A stretch of DNA of 64,000 nucleotides from G963720475 sp963720475 (GTDB lineage Bacteria > Actinomycetota > Thermoleophilia > Solirubrobacterales > Thermoleophilaceae), in NCBI GenBank assembly GCA_963720475.1, contig OY970394.1, positions 1,612,001 through 1,676,000 on the forward strand, given 5' to 3'. Positions within the stretch are counted from its first letter, which is position 1. The number at the start of each line of letters is the position of its first letter. The notes under the pieces are model-generated. The model was not told the DNA's origin and did not search any database. It saw only the letters and a program-made list of their open reading frames with translations. A program made the position numbers and the translations under genes. Of the stretch, positions 26,201-36,075 are shown in pieces.

Positions 26201-28009
26201 CTAGCTGCGCTTAGGGCGCCGCGCGCCGGCGACCACGCCGGCGACCTCCTGCCACCACGCACGCGACACGTCGTCGGGCTCGGCGGCGATGCGCTCGCGC
26301 GTGTAGCGCAGCATCTGGCGCGAGCCGCCGACGGCCGCGATGTCCGCGCTGGTCGCCGCGAAGCGGCCGTCGTCGAGCAGCACGAGCGCGCCCGGCTCGC
26401 CGCGGCGGGTGCGCAGCCTCCGGATCACGGGGGCCCCGCCGACGGTCTTCGGATCGCCCGGATCCCCGTCCTCGTCCGGACGCCAGCGCCTGACGGTGAA
26501 GATCGCCGCGCGGGCGGACAGCCGTACGGGCGGCGGCTCCGGCTCGCCGATCGGCCCCGCGCGCCAGCGGTCGAACAGCGCCTCGGTCTGCTCGCGCTTC
26601 GCCGCGCGCATCAGGATATGGAGGCGGTCACCCGCCTTTATCGCGGTGGAGCCGCGTGGAAGCAGCGCCTGGTCTTCGCGCACGATCACGTTCACGAGCG
26701 CCTGGCGCGATAGCCCGAGCTCGTTCACGAGCCGCCCCACGATCGCGTCGTCCTCGCCCACGGGGTACTCGAGCACCTCGGCGCCCAGGCGGCGCACCGT
26801 GCCGACCTCGATCAGCTGACGTCCCAGCGCCGGCACGTCGCCGGTCAGCCTCAACGCGCGGGCGAGCGGCTCGAACGTCGCGCCCTGCAGGAGGGTCGAG
26901 ATCAGCACGACGAAGAAGACGATGTTGAAGAGGTACGCCGCCTCGGGGGCATCGTCGATGACCGCGAACGTCGCGAGCACGAACGGGACCGCGCCGCGTA
27001 ACCCTGCCCAGCCGAGCAGCAGCGCCTCGCGCGTGTTGACCTTCGCGAACGCCGTCGCGACGAACGTCGCGGCGGGACGCGCGACGAACATCAGTACGGC
27101 CGCGATCAACAGGCCTTCGCCCGCGACGTCCGGCAGCTCGCTCGGGAAGATCAGCAGGCCGAACGTGAAGAAGATCGCGATCTGCCCGACCGACGCAAGG
27201 CCGTCGTGGAAGTCGTCCACCGTTCGGCGCGCCGGGATCGCCGCGCTCCCGAGCGAGAGCCCGGCGATGTACACGGCGAGGAAGCCCGATCCGTGGAGCT
27301 CGCTCGCGCCGCCGAACGCGATCGCCGCAGCGGCGATCGAGGCGACGGGGTAGAGGCCGGTCGTCGTGAAGCGGACCTTCTGGAACGCGACCGTCGCGGC
27401 GCGCCCGACGGCGAGCCCGACGAGCGCGCCGACGCCGAGCTCGACGACCACGAGCTCGAGCATGTCGGTGAGCCCGTAGCCCGGGTCCTGGATCCAGTCG
27501 ATGAACCCGATCACGAGCACGATCGCGACCGGGTCGTTGAAGCCCGACTCGCCTTCGAGCACGCGGGCCAGGCGCCGGTTGAGCGAGGAGCCCCGCAGGA
27601 CCGAGAAGATCGCCGCGCTGTCGGTCGCGGACACGATCGACCCGAGCAGCATCCCCTCGAGCAGCGTGAGGTCGAGCAGCCAGTGGGCTGCGAAGCCGAC
27701 GACGATCGCCGTCAGCACCGTCCCGAGCGTCGCGAGCGAGATGCTCACCCCGATCACGGGGCGAATCTCTCCCCAGCCCGCTGCGAGGCCGCCCTCGAAG
27801 ATGATCAACGCGAGCGCGATCACGCCGATCGTGCTCGCGACGTCGACGTCGTCGAAGTGGATCCAGCCGAGGCCGTCCGACCCGATCAGCATCCCGAGCG
27901 CCAGCGAGATGACGAGCCCGGGGACCTTCAGGCGGCGGGCGGCGAGCGCCGCGACGATACCGGCGCCGAGGAGCGCTCCGGCAACGAGGATCATCGTGGC
28001 GTCGGTCAC
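26201..28009 (-). CDS. NhaP-type K+(Na+)/H+ antiporter with TrkA-C domain
   Basis: A 602-residue CPA1/CPA2 protein. About 12 TM helices span residues 3-390, with the conserved GSIVSATDSAAIFSVL and GESGFNDPVAIVLV segments (unwound-helix and NDP-type transport residues). A TrkA-C-like regulatory domain (about 400-480) and a basic C-terminal domain with a short winged segment follow. The GTG at 28009 is chosen because GGAGG lies 7 nt upstream and the TM region begins at once. It exchanges monovalent cations for protons. This gene is leadered, unlike most here. Confidence 0.92.
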   Translation of the reverse strand: MTDATMILVAGALLGAGIVAALAARRLKVPGLVISLALGMLIGSDGLGWIHFDDVDVASTIGVIALALIIFEGGLAAGWGEIRPVIGVSISLATLGTVLTAIVVGFAAHWLLDLTLLEGMLLGSIVSATDSAAIFSVLRGSSLNRRLARVLEGESGFNDPVAIVLVIGFIDWIQDPGYGLTDMLELVVVELGVGALVGLAVGRAATVAFQKVRFTTTGLYPVASIAAAAIAFGGASELHGSGFLAVYIAGLSLGSAAIPARRTVDDFHDGLASVGQIAIFFTFGLLIFPSELPDVAGEGLLIAAVLMFVARPAATFVATAFAKVNTREALLLGWAGLRGAVPFVLATFAVIDDAPEAAYLFNIVFFVVLISTLLQGATFEPLARALRLTGDVPALGRQLIEVGTVRRLGAEVLEYPVGEDDAIVGRLVNELGLSRQALVNVIVREDQALLPRGSTAIKAGDRLHILMRAAKREQTEALFDRWRAGPIGEPEPPPVRLSARAAIFTVRRWRPDEDGDPGDPKTVGGAPVIRRLRTRRGEPGALVLLDDGRFAATSADIAAVGGSRQMLRYTRERIAAEPDDVSRAWWQEVAGVVAGARRPKRS

Positions 28010-28038
28010 GTGCCGGCCTCCGTCTCCTCCATCCACGG

Positions 28039-28044
28039 AGTCTA
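28039..28044 (-). promoter_or_regulatory. Predicted -10 box TAGACT for the antiporter
   Basis: The hexamer is 29 nt upstream of the GTG at 28009. The implied short leader carries the GGAGG ribosome-binding site. Confidence 0.45.
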
Positions 28045-28059
28045 AGAGGCGTCCCGCCC

Positions 28060-28065
28060 TAAACT
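28060..28065 (+). promoter_or_regulatory. Predicted -10 box TAAACT
   Basis: The hexamer ends 8 nt before the ATG at 28074. It is divergent from the antiporter box 15 bp away. Confidence 0.5.
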
Positions 28066-28073
28066 TGGACGCG

Positions 28074-28514
28074 ATGTCGGTGCTCGAACAGGTGCAGGAG
28101 GACGTCAAGACGGCGCTGCGCGCCGGCGACCGCGCGCGCGCGTCGGCGCTGCGCCTGGTCGTGTCGGAGCTGCAAAAGGCGGTCAAGGACGCACAGGGCG
28201 GTGATGTCGACGAGGTCGCCGTGCTGCAGCGCGAGCGAAAGCGCCGCCTCGAGGCGGCCGAGGCCTACCGCGATGCCGACCGCTCCGACCTGGCCGACTC
28301 GGAGCAGTCCGAGGCGGACGCGATCGAGGCCTACCTGCCGGAGCAGCTCTCCGACGACGAGCTCGAGCAGATCGTCGACGAGGCGATCTCACAGACCGAC
28401 GCCAGCTCCCCGAAGGAGATGGGCCAGGTGATGGGCGCCGCGATGGGCCGCGTCGCCGGCCGCGCCGACGGCAAGCGCGTCAGCGCGCTCGTCAAGGAGA
28501 AGCTGACGGGCTGA
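28074..28514 (+). CDS. GatB/YqeY domain-containing protein
   Basis: A 146-residue all-helical protein. MSVLEQVQEDVKTALRAGD, LRLVVSELQKAVKDAQ and EAYLPEQLSDDELEQIVDEAI are the standard YqeY segments. The C-terminal GKRVSALVKEKLTG matches the GatB tail fold that binds tRNA in amidotransferases. The stand-alone family has no firmly assigned role but is linked to tRNA-dependent amidation. It precedes phoH by 10 nt and may be co-transcribed with it. Confidence 0.93.
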   Translation: MSVLEQVQEDVKTALRAGDRARASALRLVVSELQKAVKDAQGGDVDEVAVLQRERKRRLEAAEAYRDADRSDLADSEQSEADAIEAYLPEQLSDDELEQIVDEAISQTDASSPKEMGQVMGAAMGRVAGRADGKRVSALVKEKLTG

Positions 28515-28524
28515 GGACGGCGCC

Positions 28525-29502
28525 TTGAAGAAGCAGATCGAGCTCACCAACGAACTCGCCGCCGAGCTGGCGGGCCCGGGCGACGTGATCATGCGGACGC
28601 TCGAGGGCCACGTCGCCTGCGACGTGTTCCTGCGCGGGAACGTCCTCACCCTCGACGGCGAGGCCGACGACGTGGCGATGGCCGAGACGGTCGTGCGCGA
28701 GTTCGCCGACCTCGTCCGCCAGGGGCACGAGATCGCGCCGGGGACGATCGAGGCGATCACCGGCGCGCTCGATCGCCACGAGAGCCCGAGCAGGATCCTC
28801 GACGACGTCGTCTGGTCGCACCGCGGGCTGAAGGTTGCACCGAAGACCGTCAACCAGAAGCGCTACGTGGACTCGATCCGCGAGAACACGATCACGGTCG
28901 GCATCGGACCGGCGGGTACGGGCAAATCGTTCCTAGCGGTCGCGATGGCGGTCGGCGCCTTGTCGCGGCGTGAGGTGAGCCGGATCGTCCTCACGCGCCC
29001 CGCCGTCGAGGCGGGCGAGCGGCTCGGCTTCCTGCCCGGCGACGTGATGGCGAAGGTGGACCCGTACCTGCGCCCGCTGTTCGACGCCCTCTACGCGATG
29101 CTGGACCCCGAGAAGGTCAACCAGCACCTCGACCGCGGCGTGATCGAGGTCGCTCCGCTCGCGTACATGCGCGGTCGGACCCTGTCGGACGCCTTCGTCA
29201 TCCTCGACGAGGCGCAGAACACGAGCCCGGAGCAGATGAAGATGTTCCTCACGCGGCTCGGATTCGACTCGAGGATGGTCGTGACCGGCGACGTCACCCA
29301 GATCGACCTCGAGGCCGACGGCCGCTCGGGGCTCGTCGTGGTCGGGGACATCCTCGCCGGCGTGGACGACATCGAGTTCGTCCGCTTGGGCGGCGAGGAC
29401 GTCGTCCGCCACAAGCTCGTGCAGCGGATCGTCGAGGCCTACGACGACCACGCGAAGCAGGGCACGCCCGAGATCGGGCGCGCGCGCAAGCAGGCCCGCT
29501 GA
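28525..29502 (+). CDS. PhoH-like ATPase
   Basis: A 325-residue protein. An N-terminal KH-like region covers about 1-85, and the P-loop NTPase domain contains GPAGTGKSFLAVAMAVGAL (Walker A, about 132-139) and DAFVILDEAQNTSPEQMKMF (Walker B). VTGDVTQIDL follows. PhoH family ATPases are associated with RNA metabolism and are very often followed by ybeY and era, as here. The start codon is TTG 28525. Confidence 0.94.
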   Translation: MKKQIELTNELAAELAGPGDVIMRTLEGHVACDVFLRGNVLTLDGEADDVAMAETVVREFADLVRQGHEIAPGTIEAITGALDRHESPSRILDDVVWSHRGLKVAPKTVNQKRYVDSIRENTITVGIGPAGTGKSFLAVAMAVGALSRREVSRIVLTRPAVEAGERLGFLPGDVMAKVDPYLRPLFDALYAMLDPEKVNQHLDRGVIEVAPLAYMRGRTLSDAFVILDEAQNTSPEQMKMFLTRLGFDSRMVVTGDVTQIDLEADGRSGLVVVGDILAGVDDIEFVRLGGEDVVRHKLVQRIVEAYDDHAKQGTPEIGRARKQAR

Positions 29503-29891
29503 GCGTCATCGAGGGCCTCGACGTCGAGATCGTGGGCGCGGGTGATCTCGAGCCCGCCCTGGGCGAGGCCGTGGCGGCGGCGCTTGGGAAAGCGGGCATC
29601 GCCGAAGGGCATGTGGCGGTGGCGGTTTCGGACGAGGACGAGATCCGCCGGCTGAACTCCGTCTATCGCCAGCGCGACGAGGCGACCGACGTCCTCTCCT
29701 TCCCGGTGGACGCGGACAGCTCCGCGGCAGGCCCGCGCGAGCTCGGCGACGTCGTGCTCTGCCCCCCGCTGTGCGACGACGTCGTCGAGGCCGCCGTCCA
29801 CGGCGTGCTCCACCTCTGCGGCTATGACCACGAGACCGACGACGGCGAGATGCTCGCGCTCCAGGCCGAGGTGATGGCCGCGCTTGGCTGA
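29499..29891 (+). CDS. ybeY: Endoribonuclease YbeY, probable CTG start
   Basis: A metal-dependent single-strand RNase acting in 16S rRNA maturation and ribosome quality control. The zinc site is VHGVLHLCGYDHETD, with three histidines in HxxxHxxGxDH. RQRDEATDVLSFP precedes it. The first canonical start, GTG 29532, gives only 119 residues and loses the first strand. A CTG at 29499 overlaps the phoH stop as CTGA and gives 130 residues beginning with SVIEGLDVEIV, as expected for YbeY. Confidence 0.92.
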   Translation: MSVIEGLDVEIVGAGDLEPALGEAVAAALGKAGIAEGHVAVAVSDEDEIRRLNSVYRQRDEATDVLSFPVDADSSAAGPRELGDVVLCPPLCDDVVEAAVHGVLHLCGYDHETDDGEMLALQAEVMAALG

Positions 29892-30777
29892 GTCGCCGAC
29901 CCGCAGCGGCTTCATCGCGATCGCCGGAAGGCCGAACGCCGGCAAGTCGACGCTCGTCAACCGGATCGTCGGCGGCAAGGTCGCGATCGTGTCCGACAAG
30001 CCCCAGACGACACGGCGCGCGGTGCGTGGCATCGCCACGGGCGACGGCTGGCAGCTCGCCCTCGTGGACCTGCCGGGGGTCCAGCGCCCGCGCGACGAGT
30101 TGACGGCGCGGATGCAGCGGCGGGTCGAGCGCGAGCTCGCCGATTCCGACGCCGCGCTGCTCCTGCTGAACGGCGAACAGGCGATCGGCCCAGGCGACCG
30201 CTTCACGGCCGAGGCGATCGCGTCCGCAGATGTGCCCGCCGTGATCGCGCTCAACAAGGTGGACCTGCTTGACCGCGACCGCCAGCTCGAGGCCCTCGCG
30301 ACCGCGGCTGAGCTTGGGGTCGAGGCCGAGATCTTCCCGATCTCGGCGCGCACGGGCGACGGCGTGCCGGAGCTCGTCGACGCGCTCGCGGCGCTCGCGC
30401 CCGAGGGACCGTTCGCCTACCCGGCTGAGCAGCGGACGGACCAGCCCGAACGGGTTCGGCTAGCCGAGCTTGTCCGCGAGCAGGCGCTTCTGCGGATGCG
30501 CGACGAGATCCCGCACGCGGTCGAGGTGGAGATCGTCGAGCTCGGGCGGCGCGACGACGGGCTGGTCGAGCTCGAGGCGCTGATCTGGGCCGAGACCGAC
30601 TCGCAGAAGGCGATCCTGATCGGCGCCGGCGGGCGGATGGTGAAGGCGATCGGCTCGGCCGCCCGCCGCGAGCTGGAGGCCGAGCTCGGCGCCAAGGTGT
30701 ACCTCGACCTCAAGGTCCAGGTCCGTCCGGGCTGGCGGCGGGATCACGGGCTGCTGGACCGCCTCGGCCTCGAGTAG
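29884..30777 (+). CDS. era: GTPase Era
   Basis: A 297-residue GTPase that binds 16S rRNA and couples 30S assembly to growth. G1 is GRPNAGKST (about 15-23), G3 is DLPG where most Era proteins have DTPG, G4 is NKVD and G5 is ISARTGDG. The C-terminal KH domain carries GAGGRMVKAIGSAARRELE. The start is TTG 29884, overlapping the ybeY stop by 8 nt. The phoH-ybeY-era order is widely conserved. Confidence 0.97.
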   Translation: MAESPTRSGFIAIAGRPNAGKSTLVNRIVGGKVAIVSDKPQTTRRAVRGIATGDGWQLALVDLPGVQRPRDELTARMQRRVERELADSDAALLLLNGEQAIGPGDRFTAEAIASADVPAVIALNKVDLLDRDRQLEALATAAELGVEAEIFPISARTGDGVPELVDALAALAPEGPFAYPAEQRTDQPERVRLAELVREQALLRMRDEIPHAVEVEIVELGRRDDGLVELEALIWAETDSQKAILIGAGGRMVKAIGSAARRELEAELGAKVYLDLKVQVRPGWRRDHGLLDRLGLE

Positions 30778-30812
30778 AGACCGCAAAACGAGGGGCGAGA
30801 CCGCCGGGTTGG

Positions 30813-30818
30813 AAAGAT
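30813..30818 (+). promoter_or_regulatory. Possible -10 box AAAGAT for the his-trp operon
   Basis: AAAGAT ends 6 nt before the GTG at 30825. It keeps only the A2 and T6 positions of the TAnnnT pattern, but the spacing matches other genes here. Confidence 0.3.
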
Positions 30819-30824
30819 AGGTCC

Positions 30825-31427
30825 GTGGAAGAGATCAACTTCGACGACAACGGCCTCGTGCCGTGCGTCAGCCAGGACGCACGCACCGGCGAGGTTCTGA
30901 CGCTCGCGTACATGAACGCCGAGGCGCTCGCGCGCACGCGTGAGACCGGCGAGCTGCACTTCTTCAGCCGCTCACGCAACGAGTTGTGGCGCAAGGGGGA
31001 GACCTCCGGCAACACGATGGCGGTGAAGGCGCTCCGCTACGACTGCGATGCGGATGCCCTGCTCGCGCTGGTCGAGCCGTCCGGCCCCGCCTGCCACACC
31101 GGCGAGCGGACGTGCTTCCATCGCGGCGAGCTGGTTCTCCAGTCCGCCGAGGCGCTGCCCGAGCTCGAGCGGACGATCGCCGCGCGCGCCGACGAGCGTC
31201 CCGACGGGAGCTACACGGCCGAGCTGCTCGCCGATCCGCCGGGGATCGGCGAGAAGGTGCGTGAGGAGGCGGGTGAGGTGGCCGACGCTGCCGCCGGCGA
31301 GTCCGACGAGCGACTGCGCGAGGAGGCTGCCGATGTGCTCTACCACCTCGCGGTGCTGATGCGCTCGCGCGGGCTGTCGCTCGCCGACGCCGCCGACGAG
31401 TTGAACGCGCGCCGGCGCCCCAGCTGA
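30825..31427 (+). CDS. hisIE: Bifunctional phosphoribosyl-AMP cyclohydrolase/phosphoribosyl-ATP pyrophosphatase
   Basis: A 200-residue fusion. HisI part (about 1-105): VLTLAYMNAEALARTRETGE, FFSRSRNELWRKGETSGNT, DCDADALL and CHTGERTCF, with the zinc cysteines and metal-binding Asp residues. HisE part (about 108-195): GSYTAELLADPPGIGEKVREEAGEV and ADVLYHLAVLM, the MazG-like pyrophosphatase signature. It carries out steps 2 and 3 of histidine synthesis. Its stop overlaps trpE (TGATG), so one mRNA links a histidine gene to tryptophan synthesis. Confidence 0.96.
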   Translation: MEEINFDDNGLVPCVSQDARTGEVLTLAYMNAEALARTRETGELHFFSRSRNELWRKGETSGNTMAVKALRYDCDADALLALVEPSGPACHTGERTCFHRGELVLQSAEALPELERTIAARADERPDGSYTAELLADPPGIGEKVREEAGEVADAAAGESDERLREEAADVLYHLAVLMRSRGLSLADAADELNARRRPS

Positions 31428-32922
31428 TGGCATCCCAGCCGCAGACGGCCGACCACGAGGTCTCGCTGTCGCTCGACGAGGTACGCGAGCTCGCCCGCGA
31501 GCACACCGTTGTCCCGCTGCGCCACAGCTTCATCGACGACTGCGAGACCCCGGTGTCGGCGTACCTCAAGCTCCGCGGTGAGGGTCCCTCGTTCCTGCTC
31601 GAATCCGCCGAGCAGGGGCAGCGCTTCGGACGCTGGTCCTTTCTCGGGGTGCAGCCGCGCAGCGTCATCCGCCTCGACGGCGGTGCGCTCACCGTTGACG
31701 GCGAGCAGCGCGAGTTCGACAGCCCCTACGCGGCCGTCTCCGAGGAGCTCGGCCGCTACCGGGTTGCGGCGGTCGAGGGGCTGCCGCCGTTCGCCGGAGG
31801 AGCGGTCGGCCTCTTCGGCTACGACCTCGTGCGCGCCGCGGAGCCGTCGGTCGGCGAGCCCAACCCCGACGAGCTCGGCGTCCCCGATCTCGCGCTGATG
31901 GTCTCAGACGTGCTGCTGGCCTTCGACCACTTCACCCACGAGGTCACCGTGCTGGCGAACGTCTTCGCCGGCCCGGACGACGATCTCGAGGGTGCCTACG
32001 CCGCAGCGGTCGAGTCGATCGCCGACGTGCGCGAGCGACTCGCTGCGCCGGTGCCCCGCGCTCGCGCGGGCCGACGCGAGCCGCCCGCATGGGAGTCGAA
32101 CATCGGCTCGGATGGCTACGCGGCTGCCGTCGAACGCTGCAAGGAGTACATCCGCGCCGGCGACGCTTACCAGATCGTTCCCAGCCAGCGCTGGAGCGCG
32201 GACTGCCCGGTCGAGGCGTTCTCGATCTACCGCGGCCTGCGAAACGTGAACCCGAGCCCGTACATGTACTTCCTCGACTTCGAGGACTTCGAGATCGCCG
32301 GCGCCTCGCCCGAGTCGCTCGTCAAGGTGACCGGTCGCCGCGCCGAGCAGCGCCCGATCGCCGGCACCCGCCCGCGCGCCGACACGCTCGAGGAGGACCA
32401 GCGCCGTGCGGAGGAGCTGCTCGCCGACGAGAAGGAGCGCGCCGAGCACGTGATGCTCGTCGACCTCGGGCGCAACGACCTCGGCCGGGTCTGCGAGCAC
32501 GGCTCGGTCGCGGTCGACGAGCTGATGGCCGTCGAGACCTACTCGCACGTGCTCCACATCGTCTCGTCGGTGTCCGGCATCCTGCGCGACGGCGTCGGCT
32601 CGATGGACGCGCTCGAGGCTTCGCTGCCCGCGGGCACGCTTTCCGGGGCGCCGAAGATCCGGGCGATGCAGATCATCGACGAGCTCGAGCCCACCAGCCG
32701 CGGCCCGTACGGCGGCGCCGTCGGCTACCTCTCCTACACCGGCGACCTCGACACCTGCATCTACATCCGCTCGGCGCTCGTCAAGGACGGGCGCGTGCAC
32801 GCGCAAGCCGGCGGCGGCATCGTCGCCGACTCGGAGCCGGGTTACGAGGTGCGCGAGACCGAGGCTAAGGCGGGGGCGGTGTTCGGGGCGCTCGAGCTCG
32901 CGTGCGAGCAGGGGGACTGGGC

Positions 32923-32926
<4 letters not shown>
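31427..32926 (+). CDS. trpE: Anthranilate synthase component I
   Basis: A 499-residue chorismate-utilising enzyme. The N-terminal lobe includes LESAEQGQRFGRWSFLG, part of the feedback tryptophan-binding region with the LLES-type motif. The catalytic C-terminal domain has RRAGDAYQIVPSQRW, PIAGTRPRA, DLGRNDLGRV and the end motif VRSALV-like YIRSALVKDGRVHAQAGGG. It makes anthranilate from chorismate with the TrpG glutaminase encoded next (ATGA overlap). Feedback inhibition by tryptophan is expected from the family. Confidence 0.97.
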
Positions 32927-33501
<575 letters not shown>

Positions 33502-33517
33502 CTTCCGCGGCAAGGAG

Positions 33518-34549
33518 ATGCCGAACGACGTCCTCACCGGGGCCATTGATGCCCTCGCCTCCGGCTCCGACCTCTCCGCCGATGCCGCCTCGGCGGTCCT
33601 CGACGAGATCATGGAGGGCCGCGCCTCGGAGGCGGAGACCGCCGCCTTCCTGATCGCCTTGCGAGCGAAGGGCGAGACCGTCGACGAGATCGTCGGCCTC
33701 GCGCGCACGATGCGCCGGCTCGCGACGAAGGTCGAGCCGACCCGCGACGACCTGCTCGACACCGCTGGCACCGGCGGCGGCCTGCCGACCTTCAATGTCT
33801 CGACCACGGCGGCCTTCATCGCTGCCGGGGCGGGCTGCGCGGTCGCCAAGCACGGCAACCGTTCCGCCACCGGCGTCTGCGGCTCGGCCGATCTGCTCGA
33901 GCAGCTGGGCGCGCGGATCGACCTCGAACCGCCCGCGGTTGCCGAGTGCATCGACGAGCTCGGCTTCGGATTCATGTTCGCCCCGGCGCATCACGCGGCG
34001 ATGAAGCACGTCGTCCCGGTGCGCAAGGCGCTCGCCGTGCGCACGATCTTCAACTTCCTCGGCCCGCTGACGAACCCGGCCGACGCGCGCAGGCAGCTGA
34101 TCGGCGTCGCCGATCCCGCTTTCCTCGAGCTGCTCGCCTCGGCGCTCGCCGAGCTTGGTGGCTCGACCGCCCTGGTAGTGTCGAGCGAGGACGGCCTCGA
34201 CGAGATCAGCGTCGCCGGCCCGACCCGCTACGTGGAGCTGAGAGACGGGGAGATCTCGACCGGAACGCTCGACGCCGCTGACCTCGGCGTGGAGACCGCG
34301 TCCCTCGACGGGCTCGGCGGAGTGTCGCCCGAGGACAACGCCGCGATCACGCGCGCCGTCCTCTCCGGCGAGGCGAGCCCCCGCCGCTCGCTCGCGGTCG
34401 TGAACGCCGCCGCGGCGATCTACGTCGGGGGCGGGGCCGAGACGCTCGAGGCGGGCGCCCGACGCGCGGAAGAGGCGATTGACTCCGGCGCCGCCAATGA
34501 GGTGCTGGACCGCTTCATCGCCCGCACGAACGAGTTGGCACCGGCGTGA
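33518..34549 (+). CDS. trpD: Anthranilate phosphoribosyltransferase
   Basis: A 343-residue enzyme that joins anthranilate to PRPP. The PRPP loop is DTAGTGGGLPTFNVST (about 84-99), followed by AKHGNRSATGVCGSADLLEQLG and NFLGPLTNPADARRQLIGV. Length is normal. An AAGGAG stands directly against the ATG at 33518 with no spacer, so translation may depend on coupling from trpG, whose stop is 16 nt upstream. Confidence 0.96.
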   Translation: MPNDVLTGAIDALASGSDLSADAASAVLDEIMEGRASEAETAAFLIALRAKGETVDEIVGLARTMRRLATKVEPTRDDLLDTAGTGGGLPTFNVSTTAAFIAAGAGCAVAKHGNRSATGVCGSADLLEQLGARIDLEPPAVAECIDELGFGFMFAPAHHAAMKHVVPVRKALAVRTIFNFLGPLTNPADARRQLIGVADPAFLELLASALAELGGSTALVVSSEDGLDEISVAGPTRYVELRDGEISTGTLDAADLGVETASLDGLGGVSPEDNAAITRAVLSGEASPRRSLAVVNAAAAIYVGGGAETLEAGARRAEEAIDSGAANEVLDRFIARTNELAPA

Positions 34550-35343
34550 GCGTCCGACTGCACGAGTTCGTCCAGACGACGCGCGACCAGCTCGAGCGGC
34601 GCAAGCAGGAGCGCTCGCAGGCCGACGTCGAGAAGGCCGCCGCGAAGGTGGGCGAGGGGAAGCCCTTCTCTGAGGCCCTCTCCAGCCCGGGCACCTCGCT
34701 GATCGCCGAGCACAAGCGTCGCTCACCGTCGGCGGGCGAGATACGGAAGGGCTCGACGGTCGCCGACATCACGGCCGCCTACGAGCGTGGCGGCGCCGTC
34801 GCGCTGTCGATCCTCACCGAGGAGGAGCACTTCGGCGGCTCGCTCGACGACGTCGTCGACGCGCGCAAGGCGACCGGCCTGCCGATCCTGCGCAAGGACT
34901 TCCACATCGACCCCTACCAGTTGTACGAGGCGAAGGCGGCCGGCGCGGACGCGGTGCTGATCGTCGTCGGCGCACTGCCGCCGGACGAGCTGTCCGACCT
35001 CTACATGGCGGCGCGCAAGCTCGACCTCGACGCAGTCGTGGAGGTCCACGACGAGCACGAGCTCGACACCGCGCTCACGATCGACGCCGACGTGATCGGA
35101 ATCAACAATCGCGACCTCGAGGACTTCTCGCTCGACATCTCGCGCACGTTCGAGCTGCTCGCCGACGTTCCCGCGGGAAAGACGGTTGTGTCCGAGTCGG
35201 GGATCGTCTACCGCGAGCAGATCGAGGAGCTCGAGCGCGTCGGCGTGGACGCCGTCCTGGTGGGGGAGACGCTGATGCGCGCCGACGACCCCGAGGCCGC
35301 GTGCCGCGAGCTGACCGCGAGCGAGGAGCCGACGCAGGCGTAG
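34546..35343 (+). CDS. trpC: Indole-3-glycerol-phosphate synthase
   Basis: A 265-residue TIM-barrel enzyme that closes the indole ring. IAEHKRRSPSAGEI carries the catalytic Lys and substrate contacts. LRKDFHIDPYQLYEA, IGINNRDLEDFSLD and VSESGIVYREQIEEL follow in the family order. It starts at GTG 34546 within the trpD stop (GTGA). It is not fused to trpF, which lies 2 kb downstream. Confidence 0.97.
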   Translation: MSVRLHEFVQTTRDQLERRKQERSQADVEKAAAKVGEGKPFSEALSSPGTSLIAEHKRRSPSAGEIRKGSTVADITAAYERGGAVALSILTEEEHFGGSLDDVVDARKATGLPILRKDFHIDPYQLYEAKAAGADAVLIVVGALPPDELSDLYMAARKLDLDAVVEVHDEHELDTALTIDADVIGINNRDLEDFSLDISRTFELLADVPAGKTVVSESGIVYREQIEELERVGVDAVLVGETLMRADDPEAACRELTASEEPTQA

Positions 35344-35386
35344 TGGCCTCATCGTGGCTTCATTGGTGACACGCGAGGGTTCGGTC

Positions 35387-36034
35387 ATGGACCCCGTGCG
35401 GCGCGATCTCGGACTGCTGGCCCTTTACGCGGCTTGCGCGATCGCGATCGGCGTTGTGATCGTCGTGGCGCTGAGTGGGTGTGTCTCGACTGCCGCCGCG
35501 GCCGCCCCGTGCCGACCTGCCAAGACGATGACGATCGCGAAGACGAAAGACGCCCGGATGTTCAAGTCCAGTCGGAGCGGCAACATCTACGGCTGCCTCT
35601 TCAGCCGCAACAAGTCGGTCCTGCTCGACCGCTCCGAGGAACCGGCGGCCATCACCGAGGTGCTTCACGCCCGTATCGCCGGCCGGTTCGCCCTACTGGC
35701 GGTGGACGCCGTCGACGACGCGTTCGGCTTCGATCACTACCACCTCACCTACGCGAGCCTCAAGTCCGGCAAGGTCCGCGAGATCTCCGCGACCAAGAGG
35801 GCGGGCGGCGAGCGCTTCACCGATATCGAGCTCTCGTCGAAGGGCCCGTGCGCGTGGATCCAGGAGAAGACGATCGAGAACGACGCGCTCCAGCACGAGG
35901 TCTATAAGCGCGACGCAAACGGCATCAAGCGGCTCGACGTCGGCGTCGGGATCGTCCCGAACTCGCTCAAGCTCAAGGGCGAGGTGGTCTCCTGGCAGAA
36001 CGCAGGAAAGACCCGCACCGCCCGGCTGCGCTGA
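35387..36034 (+). CDS. Putative lipoprotein of unknown function inside the trp cluster
   Basis: From the ATG at 35387 the product has 215 residues. A basic start (MDPVRRD) and a hydrophobic stretch (about 8-29) end in VALSGC, a good lipobox with Cys at about 30. The mature part has FGFDHYHLTYASLKSGKVREI and ends VSWQNAGKTRTARLR, which resembles beta-propeller/TolB-like blades. No catalytic motif is seen. A GTG at 35354 is an alternative start. It sits 43 nt after trpC and 41 nt before the HtrA-like gene. Confidence 0.7.
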   Translation: MDPVRRDLGLLALYAACAIAIGVVIVVALSGCVSTAAAAAPCRPAKTMTIAKTKDARMFKSSRSGNIYGCLFSRNKSVLLDRSEEPAAITEVLHARIAGRFALLAVDAVDDAFGFDHYHLTYASLKSGKVREISATKRAGGERFTDIELSSKGPCAWIQEKTIENDALQHEVYKRDANGIKRLDVGVGIVPNSLKLKGEVVSWQNAGKTRTARLR

Positions 36035-36063
36035 GTTTTTAGGCACACTTAACGGGCACCGCC

Positions 36064-36069
36064 GACACT
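36064..36069 (+). promoter_or_regulatory. Possible -10 box GACACT for the HtrA-like gene
   Basis: GACACT ends 6 nt before ATG 36076, suggesting the protease can be transcribed separately from the trp genes. Confidence 0.3.
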
Positions 36070-36075
36070 GCTCGC

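Noticed and set aside
30778..30824. trp leader peptide, T-box or TRAP-type attenuator before the his-trp cluster
   Set aside because: The gap is only 47 nt, has no tandem Trp codons, no T-box sequence and no terminator hairpin.
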